Position numbers and translations under genes: made by a program. This document shows, one piece after another, positions 60,743-64,000 of a stretch of 64,000 nt of DNA (the stretch's first letter is position 1; every line of letters starts with the position of its first letter). This DNA comes from Kribbella sp. VKM Ac-2569 (lineage in GTDB: Bacteria > Actinomycetota > Actinomycetes > Propionibacteriales > Kribbellaceae). The stretch spans positions 2,170,001 to 2,234,000 of the forward strand of contig NZ_SGXJ01000001.1 of the NCBI RefSeq assembly GCF_004216905.1, written 5' to 3'. The notes beneath the pieces are model-generated. The model saw only the letters and a list, made by a program, of their open reading frames with translations, had not been told where the DNA came from and searched no databases.

Positions 60743-61557
60743 GAGGCGATGACGAGGTCGCATCCCGTGTCGCGCATGGCCTTGCGGGCGGCGGGTGTCA
60801 GGCCGTTGTCGGTGACGATCACGTCCAGGTCGGACCAGGTCGCGAACGTACTCAGGCCGACGGTCCCCCACTTGGTGTGGTCCGCGACCACGACCACCTC
60901 ACGACTCGCGGCGATGAACGACCGGTTGGTCTCGGCCTCCATCAGGTTCGGCGTGCTCAACCCGTGCTCGGCGTCGACACCGTGCGCGCCGAGGAACAGC
61001 AGGTCCAGGTGCAGCGACGCCAGCGCAGCGGTCGCGATCGGGCCGACCAGCGCGTCCGACGGCGTCCGGATGCCGCCGATCAGTACGACGGTGCGGTCCG
61101 AACGCCCGTTGCCGTGGAACACGTCGGCGATCCGCGCCGAGTTCGTGACAACCGTCAAGTTTTCTACCCGCAACAGCTGACGAGCCAGCGCGTACGTCGT
61201 CGTACCGGCGCCGATGCCGATCGCGCTGTCCGGCTGGACCCGGGTGGCGGCCTCGGCGGCGATCGCCTGCTTGGCCGCGGACTCCTGGGTCAGCTTGGCG
61301 TCGAAGCCCGGCTCGTGCGCGCTGCGCAGGCCGACGGACGTCGCGCCGCCGTGCACCTTGTGCAGCAGGCCGCTGGAGTCCAGGGCGTCCAGGTCGCGAC
61401 GGATCGTCATGTCCGAGACCCCGAACCGGTCGACCAGTTCGGCGACCGTGATCGCGCCCCGGCTGTTGACCTCGGCAACGATCGTGGCCTGCCGCTGGGC
61501 GGCGAGCTGGCCGCCGCGGCCGCGTGGCGGTTCTGCTCCGGCTGCGTTCACGCCCAC
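60739..61557 (-). CDS. DeoR/GlpR-family transcriptional regulator
   Basis: 272-residue regulator: DeoR helix-turn-helix (AAQRQATIVAEVNSRGAITVAELVDRFGVSDMTIRRDLDALDSSGLLHKVHGGA, about residues 18-72) and a DeoRC phosphosugar-sensing domain (AIGIGAGTTTYALA, VVLIGGIRTPSDALVGPIA, DLLFLGAHGVDAEHGLSTPN). The GTG with GGGAG eight bases upstream is preferred; the frame extends to 61611. Convergent with galTK, so a role in galactose control is possible but not shown. Confidence 0.9.
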   Translation of the reverse strand: MGVNAAGAEPPRGRGGQLAAQRQATIVAEVNSRGAITVAELVDRFGVSDMTIRRDLDALDSSGLLHKVHGGATSVGLRSAHEPGFDAKLTQESAAKQAIAAEAATRVQPDSAIGIGAGTTTYALARQLLRVENLTVVTNSARIADVFHGNGRSDRTVVLIGGIRTPSDALVGPIATAALASLHLDLLFLGAHGVDAEHGLSTPNLMEAETNRSFIAASREVVVVADHTKWGTVGLSTFATWSDLDVIVTDNGLTPAARKAMRDTGCDLVIAS

Positions 61558-61619
61558 AGAATAGTCTCCCTGGCATGGAAATGTGTTGCCCGGCCGGTTG
61601 CAGCGCGTCACCCTGAAGC

Positions 61620-62267
61620 ATGCGATTTCCCGACGACGTCCCGGTGCTGGCCGACGGTGTGGTGACCTTGCGTGCGCACACGGCCGCCGACGTAGAGCCG
61701 GCGTACCGGATGTGCCAGGACCCGGTCATGCAGGAATGGACCACGATCCCGGTCCCGTACCTGCACGAGCACGCGGTGAACTTCCTCACCGAGGTGGTCC
61801 CGGCCGGCTGGCGCGCGAACACCGCCTGGGCCTGGGCGATCGAGTACGACGGGAACTACGTCGGCACCATCGACCTGCGCGACGGCGAGGGCGGTGTCGG
61901 CGAGGTCGGGTTCGCGGTATCGGCCGAGGTCCGCGGCAACGGGGTGATGACGCGAGCGCTCAAGCTGGTGGTGCGGTACGCGTTCGACGGCCTCGACTGG
62001 AAGCGCGTGATCTGGCGTGCGTACGTCGGCAACTACGCGAGCCGCCGGGTCGCGTGGAAGACCGGATTCCGTGGCCTGGTGACGATTCCGGGCGGCGGCC
62101 GGTCGCGCGGCGTACGGAAGGACGAGTGGGTCGCGACGATCGGGTGCGACGACGAGCTCGAGCCGAAGGGCAACTGGTGGGCTGTGCCCCGTGCTCGAGG
62201 GTGGCGCGATCCGGCTGCGGGAGCTGCGCGAATCGGATGCGCAACGAGTGATGGAGGCCTGCGGTGA
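61620..62267 (+). CDS. GNAT acetyltransferase, first half of a probable tandem-GNAT gene (frameshifted end)
   Basis: 215 residues as read. Residues 1-190 form a RimJ/RimL-type GNAT domain: VTLRAHTAADVEPAYRMCQDP, WAIEYDGNYVGTIDLRD, VGFAVSAEVRGNGVMTRALKLVVRYAF with the acetyl-CoA loop (RGNGVM), and WRAYVGNYASRRVAWKTGF. After GNWWAVP the frame turns Arg/Ala-rich (RARGWRDPAAGAARIG), unlike a natural tail. Removing one base in the CCCC run at 62187-62190 joins it smoothly to the next GNAT as AVPVLEGGAIRLREL. Likely one gene of about 376 codons; a real mutation, programmed shift or sequencing error are all possible. Confidence 0.8.
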   Translation: MRFPDDVPVLADGVVTLRAHTAADVEPAYRMCQDPVMQEWTTIPVPYLHEHAVNFLTEVVPAGWRANTAWAWAIEYDGNYVGTIDLRDGEGGVGEVGFAVSAEVRGNGVMTRALKLVVRYAFDGLDWKRVIWRAYVGNYASRRVAWKTGFRGLVTIPGGGRSRGVRKDEWVATIGCDDELEPKGNWWAVPRARGWRDPAAGAARIGCATSDGGLR

Positions 62268-62751
62268 CGAGCGGACGCAGCAGTGGCTGACGGGGATGCC
62301 ATCGCCGTACGGACTCGACGATGCCAAGGGATTCATCGCGAGCCGGCCGGATGCGGCGGCGAGTGGTGAAGCGGTCGCCTGGGCGGTCACGGACGCGGTC
62401 ACCGACGAGTTGCTCGGCAACGTCAGCATCTTCGGTCTGAACAACCGGATAGACAACTCGATCGGCGAGATCGGGTATTGGATGCACCCCGACGCGCGTG
62501 GCCGCAAGGTGATGTCGAGCGCGGTCGAGCTGGTGATCGGGCACGCGTTCCGGCCGGTCAAGGACGGCGGTCTGGGCCGGCGCCGCCTGGTCCTGAGGTG
62601 TGCCGACGTGAACACCGCGTCCGCGCACGTTGCCGAGGCCAACGGCTTCACGCAGGTCGCCGACGAGCGCCTCGCCGATCCCCGCCGCGACGGCACGTAC
62701 AACAACCTCCTCACCTACGACCTGCTCGCCACCGAACACGCCGCCAGCTGA
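62191..62751 (+). CDS. GNAT acetyltransferase, second half of a probable tandem-GNAT gene
   Basis: 186-residue RimJ/RimL-type GNAT domain: GGAIRLRELRESDAQRVMEACGDERTQQWL, LLGNVSIFGLNNRIDNSIGEIGYWMHPDARGRKVMSSAVELVIGHAF (acetyl-CoA loop RGRKVM) and VNTASAHVAEANGFTQVADERL. The GTG start has no ribosome site and lies 77 bp inside the upstream ORF, in another frame. Both facts favour a single tandem-domain protein interrupted at a C4 run. Substrate unknown; this group acetylates protein N-termini or small molecules. Confidence 0.8.
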   Translation: MLEGGAIRLRELRESDAQRVMEACGDERTQQWLTGMPSPYGLDDAKGFIASRPDAAASGEAVAWAVTDAVTDELLGNVSIFGLNNRIDNSIGEIGYWMHPDARGRKVMSSAVELVIGHAFRPVKDGGLGRRRLVLRCADVNTASAHVAEANGFTQVADERLADPRRDGTYNNLLTYDLLATEHAAS

Positions 62752-62793
62752 CATCTCAGGGGCCGTGGTGACCGGCTGCAGGCAGTGGTTTAC

Positions 62794-62830
62794 GGCGAGT
62801 TGGTGTCAAACGACACCGGTTCCCCTCGCC
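62794..62830. terminator. Two-part terminator hairpin after the tandem GNAT gene
   Basis: Outer GGCGAG (62794-62799) with CTCGCC (62825-62830), inner GGTGTC (62802-62807) with GACACC (62812-62817) around an AAAC loop. It lies 43 bp after the stop codon. Confidence 0.6.
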
Positions 62831-62860
62831 GTCGCGCTGCCGGGCTGCTTGAATCGACGG

Positions 62861-63523
62861 GTGAGAGATCGTGAGGAACTCGTCCGCCGTTGGCAGGCCG
62901 GGTGGTCCGTCTCGCGGGGCTGGACCACGGTTGAGGAGGACAACGACGGCATTCTGGTCGTCCGGGCAGGTGAGGAGAGCCGGCCGACGGAGTACGTCGT
63001 ACTGGATGCCGACGACAAACCGGAACGGGTGGAACGCGCCGCCCAGCTGGCCCTCGCCGACGGCGGCGGGCGCGGCTCGGGCTGGATCACGCTGGCCACC
63101 GACGACAAGGAAGCCAGGATCGAGCAACTGGAAGAGCTCGGTCTCGAGGTCCAGCAGGACCAGGACTGGCTGATGACGATCCAGCTCTCGGAGCAGCCGG
63201 CGCTGAAGCTGCACGAGCGATATTCGTTGCACACCGAACTCGAGGACGACCTGATCATCACCCGCGCCACGATGCACGGCGGAGTGGTGTCGAGCGGCCG
63301 GATGGCGGTCGTCGGCGAGGACGCGGTCGCGGACCGGATCGAGACCGACCCGGCACACCGCCGGCGCGGACTCGGCAGCGCCGTGATGGCGTCGCTGGTC
63401 GAGGCAGCCGCGGCGAAGGGTGCGAAACGCGGCATCCTGATCGCGTCGATCGACGGCCTGCGGCTGTACCGGAGCCTGGGCTGGAAGGTGATCGCCGACA
63501 TCGTCATCGCCCGTTCCCGCTGA
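62861..63523 (+). CDS. GNAT-family N-acetyltransferase
   Basis: 220 residues with the GNAT core in the C-terminal half: IITRATMHGGVVSSGRMAVVGEDAVADRIETDPAHRRRGLGSAVMASLVEAAAAKGAKRGILIASIDGLRLYRSLGWKVIADIV, including the acetyl-CoA loop RRRGLGSAVM. The N-terminal half (GITLATDDKE-like strands) resembles a degenerate second GNAT-like fold. GTG start, chosen because the longer frame runs through the terminator; no good ribosome site. Single gene. Substrate unknown. Confidence 0.87.
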   Translation: MRDREELVRRWQAGWSVSRGWTTVEEDNDGILVVRAGEESRPTEYVVLDADDKPERVERAAQLALADGGGRGSGWITLATDDKEARIEQLEELGLEVQQDQDWLMTIQLSEQPALKLHERYSLHTELEDDLIITRATMHGGVVSSGRMAVVGEDAVADRIETDPAHRRRGLGSAVMASLVEAAAAKGAKRGILIASIDGLRLYRSLGWKVIADIVIARSR

Positions 63524-63610
63524 CATTCAAACGATTGCCATAGTCAAACCGTTGTTAAGCGCGGGCCGTTCGGGAGTTGACAGGCGTCGACCTGGGCAAG
63601 GCTGCACACC

Positions 63611-64000
63611 ATGACGAACCACAGACGGCCACCGAGTAACAACGTGGCCGGTCCGCTCCTCGCGTCCTTGTCGGCTTTGGTACTGCTGGCCGGTGTCGGG
63701 TGGTTCGTACTGCGTCAGTCGGACAGCAGCAGGGTGACGAGCCAGGAAACTCCGGTCACGATGGCGACCGCGAGCGACGACGCGTCGGCCACGCCGGTCC
63801 GTCCGACGAGCCCGTCGTACACACCTCGCCGTACTCCGTCCACGACCCCGTCGACGACGAAGAAGGTCACGCCACGGCCGACCCGTACGACGTCGGCGCC
63901 CAGCCGGAGCAGCTCGCGAACGCCGCAGCCCACCACGTCGACGCCGACTCGTTCGGCGACGCCGACACCGACCAGGAAGACCAAGACCTCAGAGCCTGTC
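63611..64000 (+). CDS. Membrane-anchored Thr/Ser/Pro-rich protein, N-terminal part (truncated by window edge)
   Basis: 130 codons open to the right edge. A short basic cytoplasmic start (MTNHRRPPSNN), one transmembrane helix (about 13-34, VAGPLLASLSALVLLAGVGWFVL), then an extracytoplasmic spacer of almost only Thr, Ser, Pro and Arg. Actinobacterial proteins with this plan often carry a C-terminal LytR_C or peptidoglycan-related domain, which would lie outside the window (inference). The Thr/Pro spacer may be mannosylated. TTGACA at 63576-63581 could be a -35 box; no good -10 is seen. Confidence 0.65.
   Translation, partial: MTNHRRPPSNNVAGPLLASLSALVLLAGVGWFVLRQSDSSRVTSQETPVTMATASDDASATPVRPTSPSYTPRRTPSTTPSTTKKVTPRPTRTTSAPSRSSSRTPQPTTSTPTRSATPTPTRKTKTSEPV

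Overview
The window is high-GC DNA with dense genes, heavy use of G/C third positions, many GTG starts and frequent GTAC-containing codon pairs. Together with a DtxR/IdeR-type iron box, probable leaderless transcripts, twin-arginine lipoproteins, SCO4848- and UPF0309-like proteins and an MgtA-like mannosyltransferase, this points to a free-living soil actinomycete. Kribbella or a relative in the Nocardioidaceae is my best guess (inference, no search run). About 58 protein genes are supported. I saw no rRNA, tRNA, CRISPR array, insertion sequence or phage gene, so this looks like chromosomal catabolic and transport DNA.

Layout. 1-5.1 kb: a polyol (mannitol/sorbitol-type) uptake and oxidation operon on the minus strand (binding protein, two permeases, mannitol dehydrogenase cut by the window edge), divergent from its SorC-family regulator, with two near-identical dyads between them. 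5.1-7.7 kb: unrelated small genes (phosphotransferase, membrane protein, uridine-kinase-like protein, lipoprotein). 7.7-15.0 kb: a nucleoside uptake and salvage operon (BmpA-type binding protein, ATPase, two permeases, cytidine deaminase, thymidine phosphorylase), with a hairpin after the binding-protein gene. 15.3-24.8 kb: M20 amidohydrolase, a methylmalonyl-CoA-mutase large subunit without its B12-domain partner, a large secreted M14 carboxypeptidase behind a perfect CRP-type palindrome, two coupled glycosyltransferases, and an unusual zinc-ribbon metallo-beta-lactamase-fold protein.

25.0-28.3 kb: sdhCDAB (complex II). 28.4-34.7 kb: BNR-repeat membrane protein, DUF2000 protein, M55 D-aminopeptidase divergent from an AraC regulator with only 23 bp between their starts, SCO4848-like protein, and a LAL-type LuxR regulator. 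34.9-41.5 kb: a gamma-glutamylation catabolic cluster (amino acid/amine permease, glutamine-synthetase-like ligase, gamma-glutamyl hydrolase, aldehyde dehydrogenase, short-chain dehydrogenase, FadR-type regulator). A dehydrogenase stands where the putrescine route has an amine oxidase, so an amino-alcohol substrate such as ethanolamine is my preferred hypothesis.

41.6-48.0 kb: secreted M43 protease, D-Ala-D-Ala carboxypeptidase, YihY/BrkB protein, trpS with a 2H phosphoesterase, and a siderophore-binding lipoprotein under an IdeR-like box. 48.0-54.8 kb: an amino-sugar (NgcEFG-like) uptake operon with two binding proteins and a SIS-domain protein, divergent from a GlcNAc-kinase-like gene. 54.7-64 kb: YCII protein, ArsR-MFS pair, CNNM/CorC transporter, galT-galK with a convergent DeoR regulator, a tandem GNAT acetyltransferase apparently split by a frameshift, another GNAT, and a truncated membrane-anchored Thr/Pro-rich protein. 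Many convergent gene pairs end in long perfect inverted repeats that probably serve as two-way terminators.
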